Positions 47,388 to 57,005 of a DNA stretch of 64,000 bases are shown here, one piece after another. The stretch comes from Streptomyces fragilis. Lineage in GTDB: Bacteria; Actinomycetota; Actinomycetes; Streptomycetales; Streptomycetaceae. Every line of letters begins with the position of its first letter. Positions within the stretch are counted from its first letter, which is position 1. The notes under the pieces were generated by a model that was not told the DNA's origin, searched no databases, and was given only the letters and a program-made list of their open reading frames with translations. The stretch covers positions 62,001-126,000 of the forward strand of contig NZ_BEVZ01000001.1 of NCBI RefSeq assembly GCF_003112515.1. The letters are read 5' to 3'. Both the position numbers and the translations under genes were made by a program.

Positions 47388-48983
47388 TCAGCGGGAATCG
47401 ACGCCCGCGAGGAGGCGGGGCTCCAGGTCCTCGTAGCGTCGCTCCTGCTCCCGCACCTTGCGGGAGCCGGACGTCACCGTGCCGAGCCAGCCCAGTGCGA
47501 AGCCCACCGGGATCGTGACCAGGCCCGGCGTGGTGAACGGGAACCAGTTGAAGTGGGCCTCCGGAAGCGCCGAGTTGGGGTAGCCGGAGACCAGGTTGGT
47601 GAACGGCGCCAGCAGCAGCACCGCCAGCGACCCGCCGATCAGCGTCCACAGCACGCCGCGCCGGGTGAACCGCCGCCAGAACAGGCTGTAGACCAGCGCC
47701 GGCGCGATCGCCGAGGCCCCCAGACTGATCGACAGCGTCACCAGCGGCTGCAGGTTCCTGTGCTGCACCAGCGTGGCCAGGACGACCGCCACCACGCCCA
47801 CCGCCAGCGCGGCGACCCGCGCCACCGTCACCTCCCGGCGCGCGCCCGCCGTCCCCCGGCCGGCGATCACGTCGTGCGCCAGCGAGTTGGCGCAGGCCAG
47901 GATCATGCCGGCCACCGAGGACAGCAGGGTCAGGAAGACCGCCGTGGTCACCGTGGTGAACAGCAGCGCCGCCAGGTACGACTCGTCGGCGCTCAGCGCC
48001 GCCCTGGAGCCCAGCAGGAAGGTGGTGTTGCCCTGCGGGTCGGCGGCGGCGATCACGCCCCGGCCGACCATGGCCACCGCCCCGAACGCCACGACCACGA
48101 TCACCAGCGAGAACAGCGTCACCGAGGACACCGCCCAGGACATCGCCCTCCGCACCTGCCGGGCGTCCGACGCGGTGAACATGCGCATGGTGATGTGGGG
48201 CAGCACCGCCGCGCCCAGCACGATCGACACGTGGATCGAGATCATGTCGAGCTTCGGGAACGGGTGGCCCGCGAACTCGACGCCGGTGCGCAGGAAGGCA
48301 TCACCGATGCCGCTGCGCGCCGCCGCCGCGTCGAACAGCGCGCCCGGGTCCCAGCCGTACCGGGCCAGGATCACCAGGGCGACCATCACCCCGGAGCCCA
48401 GCAGCACGAAGATCTTGAGGAGCTGGATGAAGGCGGTGCCCTTCATCCCGCCGATCACCGCGTAGCTGATCATCAGCACGCCGAGTCCGACCACCATTCC
48501 GGTCTCCAGCGCGTCGCTGTCGAAGCCGAGGATGAACGACATCAGCTGCCCGGCACCCGCCAGCTGCACCAGCATCATCGGCATCAGCGACAGGACCGTC
48601 ACCACGCACGCCGTGATCCGCACCGCCCGCGACGCGGTACGCCCGGCCAGCACGTCCCCCATGGTGAACCTGCCCGTGTTGCGCAGCGGTTCGGCCAGCA
48701 GGAGCATCAGCAGCATCATCGACAGCGCGGTGCTCAGCGCGAGCAGCATCCCGTCGTAGCCGAAGAACGCCACCAGGCCGCAGGTGCCCAGCGCGGTCGC
48801 GGCCGAGATGTAGTCGCCGGCGATCGCCATGCCGTTGCGGAACGGCGTCAGGGTGCCGTAGCCCGTGTAGAACTCCTGCAGGTCGTCCCGGTCCGGCCCG
48901 GTCATCACGCACAGCAGCAGGGTGACGGAGGCGACCGCGCAGAACGCGACGAGCGACATCGACTGGGCGGAGAAGTCGTTCAC
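47388..48983 (-). CDS. Sodium:solute symporter, ActP/MctC-like
   Basis: The 531-residue membrane protein has about 13 hydrophobic segments of the SSS family. FYTGYGTLTPFRNGMAIAGDYISAA near residue 40 is typical of ActP/MctC carriers of acetate, pyruvate and related monocarboxylates. The C-terminus ends in a short basic/acidic cytoplasmic tail. GTG at 48983-48981 overlaps the stop of the upstream DUF485 gene by 3 nt; the DUF485 + SSS pair is the same as yjcH-actP of E. coli. With that partner damaged in this sequence, coupling may matter for expression. Confidence 0.9.
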   Translation of the reverse strand: MNDFSAQSMSLVAFCAVASVTLLLCVMTGPDRDDLQEFYTGYGTLTPFRNGMAIAGDYISAATALGTCGLVAFFGYDGMLLALSTALSMMLLMLLLAEPLRNTGRFTMGDVLAGRTASRAVRITACVVTVLSLMPMMLVQLAGAGQLMSFILGFDSDALETGMVVGLGVLMISYAVIGGMKGTAFIQLLKIFVLLGSGVMVALVILARYGWDPGALFDAAAARSGIGDAFLRTGVEFAGHPFPKLDMISIHVSIVLGAAVLPHITMRMFTASDARQVRRAMSWAVSSVTLFSLVIVVVAFGAVAMVGRGVIAAADPQGNTTFLLGSRAALSADESYLAALLFTTVTTAVFLTLLSSVAGMILACANSLAHDVIAGRGTAGARREVTVARVAALAVGVVAVVLATLVQHRNLQPLVTLSISLGASAIAPALVYSLFWRRFTRRGVLWTLIGGSLAVLLLAPFTNLVSGYPNSALPEAHFNWFPFTTPGLVTIPVGFALGWLGTVTSGSRKVREQERRYEDLEPRLLAGVDSR

Positions 48984-49818
48984 CGGCCCTCCTCCCGCCG
49001 CGCCCGTGCCCGGTCCACCAGCGGGTCGATCCGCCGGAGCGCCGTGCGTTCATAGACGATCAGCGCGGCGACCGTCACCGGAAGCTGCAGCAGGCCCAGC
49101 ACGAGGCCGAGGTTCAGGCCCTCGCCCAGCCCGGCGCCCGTCGCCGACGGGACGTACACCGTCAGCAGGACGTACAGCGCGAAGAAGCCGAGGACGGTGG
49201 CGCCGGCGATCCGCCGCTGCCAGGCGTAGGCGGCCCGCAGCGGGGCGACGTCGTCCGCCTGCCGGGCGGCACGCGGCTGCCCGTTGACGGAGCCGGAGGC
49301 CGACGTGGCGGCCGGGCCGGGGGTCGGGGCGGTCGCGGGGGCCTGGGCGGGGGCGGGGAACACGTCGTCGTACACGGGGACCGGGTCGCCCGCGGGTGGC
49401 CGGCCGGCCGCGGGGAGCGGCTCGCCGTACGCCGGGAAGCGTCCGCCGCGGGCCGGATACCGCCGCGCACCGCGGCCGGAGTACCGCGGCGTGCCCTCGG
49501 AGGGGTACTGCTCGGCGTCCCGGGCCGGCTGCCGCTCGGCGTCCCGGGCCGGATAGCGCCCCGCCTCCCGGGCCGGGTACTGGTCCGCGCCGCGGGCCGG
49601 GTACGGCTCGGCGTCCCGGGCCGGGTACTGGTCCGCGCCGTGGGCCGGGTACGGCTCCGCGCCGCGGGCCGGGTACGGGTGCGGGTCCGGGGCGGGCCGG
49701 TGGGGTGGGCCGTGGGGCGAGGGCTGCTGCCCGTTCGGCGGGGAGGGGTCGGTGGGCGGCCGGTGCGGGGGCGGGGCGGGGGCGGAGCTTGGTACGACGG
49801 GTACGGGTCGTAGGACAT
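48980..49818 (-). CDS. DUF485 membrane protein with an apparent frameshift
   Basis: ATG at 49818 has AAGGAG 6 nt upstream and begins MSYDPYPSYQAPPPP, but after about 16 codons the reading frame must shift by one base, inside the G-run tract 49762-49788, to continue as a disordered tail of repeated PAR-x-A-E/D-x-YP units (about residues 50-110) and then the DUF485 domain (two membrane helices, VLGFFALYVLLTVYVP and LPVTVAALIVYERTALRR). The uncorrected frame from 49818 ends in Arg/Thr-rich noise. The corrected protein would have about 279 residues. The cause could be a sequencing slip, a pseudogene or slippage-based phase variation. It pairs with the SSS symporter. Confidence 0.7.
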
Positions 49819-49962
49819 CCCGTGCTCCTTGCGAGGCTCGGGCCCGAAGAGGGGCCGCAGGGAGGGGAGTTGGACGAGCCCACGCAAGCTACAGACACAC
49901 CCGCCGCACACGCTGCGGTTCCACCCGGTGAGGGCCCGGTGAGGACGGGGATCGGTGCGGGC

Positions 49963-51489
49963 TCACTCCCCGGCGCCCCCCGCGCTGGTCGCCCGCACAG
50001 GGAAACGCCGCGGCGCGAGCGCCAGCAGTGCCACGAACGCCGCCCCCGCGGCCACCGCCGCGCCCAGGTACACCGCCTGCGTCGCCGCCGCGACGGCCCG
50101 CCCCGTCGCCTCCGGGACCCGCGCGCCGGAGTCCACGGCGCGCGTCACCGCGTCCAGGTCGCCCACGCCGCCCAGCCGGGCCGCCAGCACCGCGTTCGCC
50201 AGCGCGCCGAACAACGAGGCCCCCAGCGTCTGACCGGTCTGCCGGCAGAACAGCACCGAGGCCGTCACCGTCCCCCGCTCCGACCAGCCCACCGTCGACT
50301 GCACCCCCACCATCAGGGGCGCCGAGAACAGGCCGAGCCCGGCCCCCACCACCGCCATCAGCAGCACCGGCTGCCACACCGACCCCGGGTACGGCAGCCA
50401 CTGGAACGCCGCCAGCGCCAGCGACGTCACCCCGACCCCCAGCAGCGCCGAGTCACGGAAACCGATCCTGCGGTACACGTGCTGGCTCAGCGCCGCCGAC
50501 ACCGGCCAGGTCAGCGTCCACACCGACATCACGAACCCGGCCGCGACCGGCTCCAGCCCCAGCACGCCCTGCGCGTACGTCGGCAGGAACACCGTCGGCG
50601 CGACCATCAGCAGCCCCACCGCGCCGAACGCCACGTTGACCGCCACGATCGTCCGCCGCCGCCACACCCAGCCCGGGATCACCGGGTCCTCGGCCCGCCG
50701 CTCGACCAGCACCACCACCACCGCCAGCACCAGCCCGGCGCCGAACAGCGCCAGCGACGGCGCCGACAGCCACGGCCAGGCCACCCCGCCCTGCACCAGC
50801 GCCGTCAGCACCGCCCCGGCGCACGCGAAGATCGCCAGGGCGCCCGCCCAGTCGATCCGCGCCCGCGCCGCCGCCCCGCCGGGCTCCCGCGGCGACTCCC
50901 GCAGGTGCCGCACCACCATCCACAGCGCCACCGCGCCCACCGGCAGGTTGACGAAGAAGATCCACCGCCACCCCGCGTACGCCGCCAGGAGACCGCCCAC
51001 CCCCGGCCCCGCCACCGCCGACACCGCCCACACCGTCGACAGCCGCGCCTGGATCTTCGGCCGCTCCGCCAGCGGGAAGAGGTCCGCCGCCAGCGTCTGC
51101 ACGGTGCCCTGCAACGCCCCGCCGCCCAGCCCCTGCACCACCCGGAAGGCGATCAGCGCACCCATGTTCCAGGCCACCCCGCTCAGCAGCGAGCCCAGCA
51201 GGAACAACGCCGCCCCGAACAGCAGCACCGGCTTGCGGCCGAAGGTGTCCGACAGCTTCCCGTACACCGGGAGGGTCACCGTCACCGCCAGCAGGTAGCC
51301 CGAGAACAGCCACGAGAAGTACGCGAAACCACCCAGGTCCCCCACGATCTGCGGCACCGCCGTGGCCACCACCGTCGAGTCCAGCGCCACCAGCGCCATC
51401 GACAGCATCAACGCCACCATCACCGGGCCGCGCCGCGTCGCGACGGCCGCCTGCCCGGCCTCCTTCGCGGAAGTCTCCGTCCTGGCCAC
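49963..51489 (-). CDS. MFS drug exporter, DHA2/EmrB-like
   Basis: The 508-residue protein has about 14 hydrophobic segments and the DHA2 signatures: VALDSTVVATAVPQI in helix 1, motif A YGKLSDTFGRK, and motif C-like GPGVGGLLAAYAGWRWIFFVN. It would export toxic compounds using the proton gradient. GTG at 51489 has AGGA 6 nt upstream. TATAGA on the minus strand at about 51515 is a candidate -10. It is divergent from the ABC exporter, 520 nt away, without a regulator gene between, so how it is induced is unclear. Confidence 0.88.
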   Translation of the reverse strand: MARTETSAKEAGQAAVATRRGPVMVALMLSMALVALDSTVVATAVPQIVGDLGGFAYFSWLFSGYLLAVTVTLPVYGKLSDTFGRKPVLLFGAALFLLGSLLSGVAWNMGALIAFRVVQGLGGGALQGTVQTLAADLFPLAERPKIQARLSTVWAVSAVAGPGVGGLLAAYAGWRWIFFVNLPVGAVALWMVVRHLRESPREPGGAAARARIDWAGALAIFACAGAVLTALVQGGVAWPWLSAPSLALFGAGLVLAVVVVLVERRAEDPVIPGWVWRRRTIVAVNVAFGAVGLLMVAPTVFLPTYAQGVLGLEPVAAGFVMSVWTLTWPVSAALSQHVYRRIGFRDSALLGVGVTSLALAAFQWLPYPGSVWQPVLLMAVVGAGLGLFSAPLMVGVQSTVGWSERGTVTASVLFCRQTGQTLGASLFGALANAVLAARLGGVGDLDAVTRAVDSGARVPEATGRAVAAATQAVYLGAAVAAGAAFVALLALAPRRFPVRATSAGGAGE

Positions 51490-52009
51490 CGGGATTCCTT
51501 TCCCTATGCATCTATATGCCCGGGGACAGCTTCGCACCGGCCCCGCCCCCCACGCCAAGGTGCACCGAACCCCGAGACGACTCGTCCCTGAGGCCAATTC
51601 CCCCTAGGGGTAAGGGTGTACGCGCGGTCGGGGACACCTCCACCCGCCGGACGACGCCCCCCGCGGCCCCCGCTCCCTAGCCTGGTCACACGCCACAGGG
51701 GGAGGCGGACGGCACCAGCGGCGGTGGGGTTTACCCCCCACCGCGAACTGCACCGGGCACCATCGCGCCCGCCCCGCCCGGCGAGAAGACTCGACACGAC
51801 GGCAGGACACCGCGCCCGGCGACCGAACGACCCACCCGGACGCGCGGCCCGACGCCGCACGTGACACCCGCGCCACGCCCGACCGGCGCACGCCGCACCA
51901 CCCGCGCGTGAACAGCGCGCCACCCGCACCGAGAACACCGCACCACCGGCCCGCCGCACACCGCGAGGGCCGGACTCCGCCTGACACGGACAACCCAAGG
52001 AGATATACC
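51490..52009. other. Non-coding gap between divergent MFS and ABC genes
   Basis: The 520-nt stretch has no plausible gene. Its left end holds the MFS promoter region with GCAT-CTAT-ATGC (51506-51517), a possible short operator. GTG-rich frames elsewhere show no ribosome site until that of the ABC gene near 52000. Confidence 0.45.
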
Positions 52010-52828
52010 GTGACTTCGGCTGTGACCATCCCCAAGTCCGGGGGCACCGGGAGGACATCGGCCGTCGCCGCGCGGGCGCGGCAGGTCGTCAAGGCCTACG
52101 GCACCGGAGAGACCCGCGTCGTCGCCCTCGACACCGTCGACGTCGACCTGATGCGCGGCGAGTTCACCGCCATCATGGGCCCCTCCGGCTCCGGCAAGTC
52201 GACCCTGATGCACTGCCTCGCCGGACTCGACACCGTCACCTCCGGCCAGATCTTCCTCGACGACACCGAGATCACGAGCCTCAAGGACAAGAAGCTCACC
52301 CAGCTCCGCCGCGACCAGGTCGGCTTCGTCTTCCAGGCGTTCAACCTCGTCCCCACCCTCAACGCCCTGGAGAACATCACCCTCCCCCTGGACATCGCCG
52401 GCCGCAAGCCCGACCGCCAGTGGCTGGACCAGGTCGTCGAGACCGTCGGCCTCTCCGGCCGCCTCAAGCACCGCCCCACCCAGCTCTCCGGAGGCCAGCA
52501 GCAGCGCGTCGCCGTCGCCCGCGCCCTCGCCTCCCGGCCGCGGATCATCTTCGGCGACGAACCCACCGGAAACCTCGACTCCCGCGCCGGCGCCGAGATC
52601 CTCGGCTTCCTGCGCCGCTCCGTCGACGACTTCGGCCAGACCATCGTCATGGTCACCCACGACCCGGTCGCCGCCTCCTACGCCGACCGCGTCATCTACC
52701 TCGCCGACGGCCGCATCGTCGACGAGATGCGCACCCCCACCGCCGAAGCCGTCCTCGACCGCATGCTGCGTTTCTCCGGGGGACACCCCCAGACCCCCTC
52801 GTCCGACACCCGGGGGCGCACCGCATGA
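52010..52828 (+). CDS. ABC transporter ATP-binding protein, LolD/MacB type
   Basis: The 272-residue ATPase has Walker A GPSGSGKST, Q-loop FVFQAFNLVPTLNA, signature LSGGQQQRVAVARAL, Walker B IIFGDEPTGNLDS and the H-loop VTHDP. The FQ-x-FNLVPTL pattern is typical of LolD/MacB/FtsE-like ATPases that pair with FtsX-type permeases. GTG at 52010 has AAGGAG 7 nt upstream; a longer in-frame ATG at 51908 lacks one. The stop overlaps the permease start by 4 nt (ATGA). Confidence 0.95.
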   Translation: MTSAVTIPKSGGTGRTSAVAARARQVVKAYGTGETRVVALDTVDVDLMRGEFTAIMGPSGSGKSTLMHCLAGLDTVTSGQIFLDDTEITSLKDKKLTQLRRDQVGFVFQAFNLVPTLNALENITLPLDIAGRKPDRQWLDQVVETVGLSGRLKHRPTQLSGGQQQRVAVARALASRPRIIFGDEPTGNLDSRAGAEILGFLRRSVDDFGQTIVMVTHDPVAASYADRVIYLADGRIVDEMRTPTAEAVLDRMLRFSGGHPQTPSSDTRGRTA

Positions 52829-55416
52829 GCACCACCCGCGACGCCTTCCGCGGCGCCCTCGCCCACAAGGGACGCATGGCCCTCTCCGCCGTCGCCGTCC
52901 TGCTCTCCGTGGCCTTCGTCTGCGGAACCCTGGTGTTCACCGACACCATGAACACCACCTTCGACAAGCTCTTCGCCACCACCTCCGCCGACGTCACCGT
53001 CAGCCCCGGCGACGCCAACGCCGAGAACGCCTCCACCAACGGCAAACCACCCGTCCTGCCCGCCACCCTCCTCGAGGACGTCAAGAAGGCCGACGGCGTC
53101 GCCAAGGCCGAAGGCGCCGTCTGGTCCACCAGCGTCACCGTCGTCGACGCCGACAAGGACAGCCTCTCCCCCACCGGAGGAGCACCCACCGTCGTCGCCA
53201 ACTGGACCGCCAACGACGCCCGCACCATGAAGATCACCGACGGCACACCACCCCGCGGCCCCGACCAGGTCATGGTCGACGCCGACACCGCCGACAAGCA
53301 CGGCCTCGCCCTCGGCGACACCGTCTCCGTCATCAACGTCACCGGCACCCACACCGCGAAGATCAGCGGCATCGCCGCCTTCCTCGTCACCAACCCCGGT
53401 GCCGCCATGTTCTACCTCGACACCCCCACCGCCCAGCGGACACTGGTCGGCCAGAAGGACGTCTACACCGACGTCTACGTCACCACCGCCACCGGCCACA
53501 CCGACGCACAGGTCAAGAAGGCGCTCACCACCGCCCTCGCCGGCACCGCCGACGGCGGCGACTACAAGATCCGCACCGCCGCCGAAGCGGCCGACGACGC
53601 CTCCGCCGACTTCGCCGGAGTCCTCGACGTCATGAAGTACGCCATGCTCGGCTTCGCCCTCCTGGCGGCCATGGTCGGCGTCTTCCTGATCTTCAACACC
53701 TTCTCCATGCTCGTCACCCAGCGCACCCGGGAGATCGGCCTCATGCGCGCCATCGGCTCCTCCAGGAAGCAGGTGAACCGCACCGTGCTCGCCGAAGCCC
53801 TGATCCTCGGCGTCGTCGGATCAGCACTCGGCGTCGGCGCCGGCATCGGCCTCGCCGTCCTGCTCATGGAAGCCATGGGCGCCCTGGGCATGAACCTCTC
53901 CACCGACGACCTCACCATCGCCTGGACCACCCCCGTCGCCGGCGTCGTCCTCGGCGTCGTCGTCACCGTGGTCGCCGCCTACCTGCCCGCCCGGCGCGCC
54001 TCCAAGGTGTCCCCGATGGCCGCCCTGCGCGACCCCGGCATGCCCTCCGACGCCCGCGCCGGCCGCATCCGCCTCGCCCTCGGCACCGTCCTCACCCTCG
54101 CCGGAGCCGCCGCCCTCTACGTCACCACCCAGGCCGACACCGCCGGAGCCGGCTCCCAATGGCTCGGCCTCGGCATCGTCACCACGCTCGTCGGCTTCAT
54201 CGTCGTCGGACCCGTCCTCGCCTCCGGAGTCGTCCGCGTCCTCGGCGCCCTCATCCTCCGGTTCTTCGGACCCGTGGGACGCATGGCCGAACGCAACGCC
54301 CTGCGCAACCCACGCCGCACCGGCGCCACCGGAGCCGCCCTGATGATCGGGCTCGCACTCGTCGCCTGCCTGTCCGTCGTCGGCTCCTCCATGGTGGCCT
54401 CCGCCACCGACCAGCTCGACAAGACCGTCGGCACCGACTTCATCATCCAGTCGCCCAGCGGCCAGCTGATCAACCCGCAGGCCGTCGACGCCGTCCGCGA
54501 CACCAAGGGCATCGACCGCGTCACCGAGTACAAGCTGCTCCCCGACGCCAGGCTCACCATGCCCGACGGACGCGTAGCGCCCAAGGAATGGCTCAACGCC
54601 GCCGACCCCACCTACGCCCAGGACCTCCGCATCGAGACCGAGGCCGGCAACCTCGCCGACGCCTACAAGCCCGACTCCATGTCCGTCTTCGGCGACTTCG
54701 CCGAGAAGTACGACCTCACCATCGGCTCCAAGGTCGAGGTCGACTTCCCCGGCGGCGAGACCGCCACCCTCACCGTCCGCGCCATCACCACCGACGAGGT
54801 CACCGTCGACAAGGGCGCCCTCTACCTCTCCATCGACACCGCGGCCGCCCACATCCCGGCCGACAGGATGCCGCTGGACTCCCTGGTCTTCGCCGCGGCC
54901 GAGGACGGCCAGGAGGACGCCGCCTACACCGCGCTCAAGAAGGCCCTCGACGGCTACCCGCAGTACCAGGTCATGGACCAGACCGACTACAAGGAGATCC
55001 TCAAGGACCAGGTCGGGCAGCTCCTCAACATCGTCTACGCGCTGCTCGCCCTCGCGGTGATCGTCGCCGTCCTCGGCGTCGTCAACACCCTGGCGCTGTC
55101 GGTCATCGAGCGCACCCGGGAGATCGGGCTCATGCGGGCCATCGGCCTTTCCCGGCGCCAGCTGCGACGCATGATCCGGCTGGAGTCGGTGGTCATCGCC
55201 CTCTTCGGCGCGCTGCTGGGTCTCGGGCTGGGCATGGGCTGGGGCGCCTCCGCGCAGCAGCTCCTCGCCCTCGAGGGCCTCACCATCCTCGAGATCCCCT
55301 GGCCCACCATCCTCGGCGTCTTCGCCGGCTCGGCGGTGGTCGGCCTCCTCGCCGCCCTCGCCCCCGCCTTCCGCGCGGGCCGCATGAACGTCCTCGACGC
55401 CATCGCCACGGAGTAA
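52825..55416 (+). CDS. ABC transporter permease with two FtsX domains
   Basis: The 863-residue permease has a membrane helix at about 18-38, a large extracellular region (about 40-260), a first FtsX domain with three helices (about 270-400, ending PARRASKVSPMAALRDP), a middle helix pair (about 413-465), a second extracellular region (about 520-730) and a second FtsX domain (about 735-863). Both FtsX domains contain the coupling motif ERTREIGLMRAIG or QRTREIGLMRAIG. It works with the upstream ATPase, probably to extrude a peptide or lipid-linked substrate or to signal cell-wall stress. The next gene is convergent. Confidence 0.93.
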   Translation: MSTTRDAFRGALAHKGRMALSAVAVLLSVAFVCGTLVFTDTMNTTFDKLFATTSADVTVSPGDANAENASTNGKPPVLPATLLEDVKKADGVAKAEGAVWSTSVTVVDADKDSLSPTGGAPTVVANWTANDARTMKITDGTPPRGPDQVMVDADTADKHGLALGDTVSVINVTGTHTAKISGIAAFLVTNPGAAMFYLDTPTAQRTLVGQKDVYTDVYVTTATGHTDAQVKKALTTALAGTADGGDYKIRTAAEAADDASADFAGVLDVMKYAMLGFALLAAMVGVFLIFNTFSMLVTQRTREIGLMRAIGSSRKQVNRTVLAEALILGVVGSALGVGAGIGLAVLLMEAMGALGMNLSTDDLTIAWTTPVAGVVLGVVVTVVAAYLPARRASKVSPMAALRDPGMPSDARAGRIRLALGTVLTLAGAAALYVTTQADTAGAGSQWLGLGIVTTLVGFIVVGPVLASGVVRVLGALILRFFGPVGRMAERNALRNPRRTGATGAALMIGLALVACLSVVGSSMVASATDQLDKTVGTDFIIQSPSGQLINPQAVDAVRDTKGIDRVTEYKLLPDARLTMPDGRVAPKEWLNAADPTYAQDLRIETEAGNLADAYKPDSMSVFGDFAEKYDLTIGSKVEVDFPGGETATLTVRAITTDEVTVDKGALYLSIDTAAAHIPADRMPLDSLVFAAAEDGQEDAAYTALKKALDGYPQYQVMDQTDYKEILKDQVGQLLNIVYALLALAVIVAVLGVVNTLALSVIERTREIGLMRAIGLSRRQLRRMIRLESVVIALFGALLGLGLGMGWGASAQQLLALEGLTILEIPWPTILGVFAGSAVVGLLAALAPAFRAGRMNVLDAIATE

Positions 55417-55444
55417 CCCACCCGGCCCCCACCGGCCCTCGACC

Positions 55445-55479
55445 CCGAGGCCCCGCCCACCCCCCGGGCGGGGCCTCGG
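55445..55479. terminator. Bidirectional terminator between permease and histidine kinase genes
   Basis: A perfect 14-bp stem (55445-55458 with 55466-55479) with a 7-nt loop, 29 nt past the permease stop and 19 nt past the kinase stop on the other strand. Confidence 0.85.
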
Positions 55480-55497
55480 CCCGTCACCGTCCCGACG

Positions 55498-56850
55498 TCA
55501 CTCCGCCAGGGCCGCCGCGTCCGCCACCGGGGGAACCGGGATCACCGCGGAGACACGGAACCCGCCCGGGTCCGTCGGCCCCGCCACGAACGCACCGCCG
55601 AGCGACGTCACCCGCTCCCGCATCCCCAGCAGACCGTTCCCGCCCGACGGGAGCCCCGGCTCCGCCCCGGCCGGGAGGCCACCCGCCGGCTCGTTCTCCA
55701 CCTGCATCGCCACCTCCCCCTCCCGGTGAGCCACCCGCACCCGCGTCCGCGCCCCCGCCGCGTGCTTGTGCACGTTGGTCAGCGCCTCCTGGACCACCCG
55801 GAACGCCGTCCGCTCCACCACCGGCGGATACCCCGGCGACTCCCCCTCCTCCAGCAGCTCCACGACCACACCCGCCGCACGCGACTGCCCCACCAGCTCG
55901 GCCAGCGCCGACAACCGCGCAGGGCCCCCGCTCTCCTCCCCGTCCTCGACACCGCCCCGCTGCTCCGGGATCCGCGGCGCCACCGCCGCCTCCCGCGACG
56001 CGGACACCGGCGCCGCGCCCGCCGCCGGCGTGCTCCGCAGCACCCCCAGCATCTCCCGCAGCTCCGTCAGCGCCTGCCGGCCCATGTCCCCCACCAGCGC
56101 CGCGTTCCGCACCGCCTTCTCCGGGTCCTTCAACGCCACCGCCTGCAACGCCGCCGCGTGCACCACCATCAAGGACACCCGGTGCGCCACCACGTCGTGC
56201 ATCTCCCGGGCGATCCGCCGGCGCTCCTCGTTCCGCGCCCACTCCGCCCGCTCCTCGGCCCGCTCGGCCAGCAGCTGCAGCTCCCGCTCCAGACTGTCCG
56301 CACGCTCCCGCAACGACTCCATCAGCCGCCGCCGCGCCCCCACGTACAGGCCCAGCAGCACGGGCGGCGCGGTGTGCCCCAGCGCGGTGGTGACCGCGGC
56401 GAACAGCCGGAACCACCCGTCCACCTCGGGGCTCGTGCGCACCAGCGTCACCACCAGCACACCGGCCAGCGACATCCCGGCCAGCGCGCCCGTCAGCCGG
56501 CGCGGGAGGTCGGAGGAGGCCACCGTGTACAGGCCCACCACCGCCAGCAGGAAACCCATCAGCGCGGGCGTGACCGCCAGCCCGACCAGCACCACCGCCA
56601 CCGGCCACCGGCGCCGGAACCCGAGCACCGAACCCACCAGCGCGCCGAACACCACGCCCACGGCCACCGGCAGCCCGGCGTCCCGGGCGAAGCCCACGCC
56701 CTCGGCCGCGCACTCCACGGACGACGCCAGCGCCAGCGAGACGTCCAGCACCACCGCGCGCCAGCGGTGCCACCAGCCGCCGCCCGCGTGCCCCGCGTCC
56801 GGCCCGGCCCGCTCCACCGCCGTCCTTCGCTCTTCCCCCGTCGTGGTCAT
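55498..56850 (-). CDS. Orphan sensor histidine kinase, HisKA_3 (NarL partner type)
   Basis: The 450-residue kinase has about six membrane helices in the first 175 residues, a dimerisation/phosphoacceptor helix with His218 in REMHDVVAHRVSLMVVH, and an HATPase_c domain whose N box lies in VVQEALTNVHKHA and G boxes in NGLLGMRERVTSLGGAF. This class normally phosphorylates LuxR/NarL-type regulators; none is adjacent. The LuxR-type gene at 62539 is 6 kb away in a different unit and may or may not be its partner. Convergence with an ABC exporter resembles antibiotic/cell-wall stress modules. ATG at 56850 is the family-like start. Confidence 0.9.
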   Translation of the reverse strand: MTTTGEERRTAVERAGPDAGHAGGGWWHRWRAVVLDVSLALASSVECAAEGVGFARDAGLPVAVGVVFGALVGSVLGFRRRWPVAVVLVGLAVTPALMGFLLAVVGLYTVASSDLPRRLTGALAGMSLAGVLVVTLVRTSPEVDGWFRLFAAVTTALGHTAPPVLLGLYVGARRRLMESLRERADSLERELQLLAERAEERAEWARNEERRRIAREMHDVVAHRVSLMVVHAAALQAVALKDPEKAVRNAALVGDMGRQALTELREMLGVLRSTPAAGAAPVSASREAAVAPRIPEQRGGVEDGEESGGPARLSALAELVGQSRAAGVVVELLEEGESPGYPPVVERTAFRVVQEALTNVHKHAAGARTRVRVAHREGEVAMQVENEPAGGLPAGAEPGLPSGGNGLLGMRERVTSLGGAFVAGPTDPGGFRVSAVIPVPPVADAAALAE

Positions 56851-57005
56851 GCGCCCAGCCTACGTAAGGAGTCCAGGGACGTTCCTGTGGGTTTGTGAGT
56901 GGACATATCGATACATGGCCATCGAACGCAAGGTAAAAACGCTCGAACTGGTGAATCGCACAGGAATCTGTTCCCAACCCGCCCGGACCGGCGGAGAGTG
57001 AACCC

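Noticed and set aside
49480..49700. A CRISPR-like array (evenly spaced short repeats)
   Set aside because: The repeats are in frame, encode PAR-x-A-x-x-YP units without unique spacers, and vary in sequence like protein repeats.
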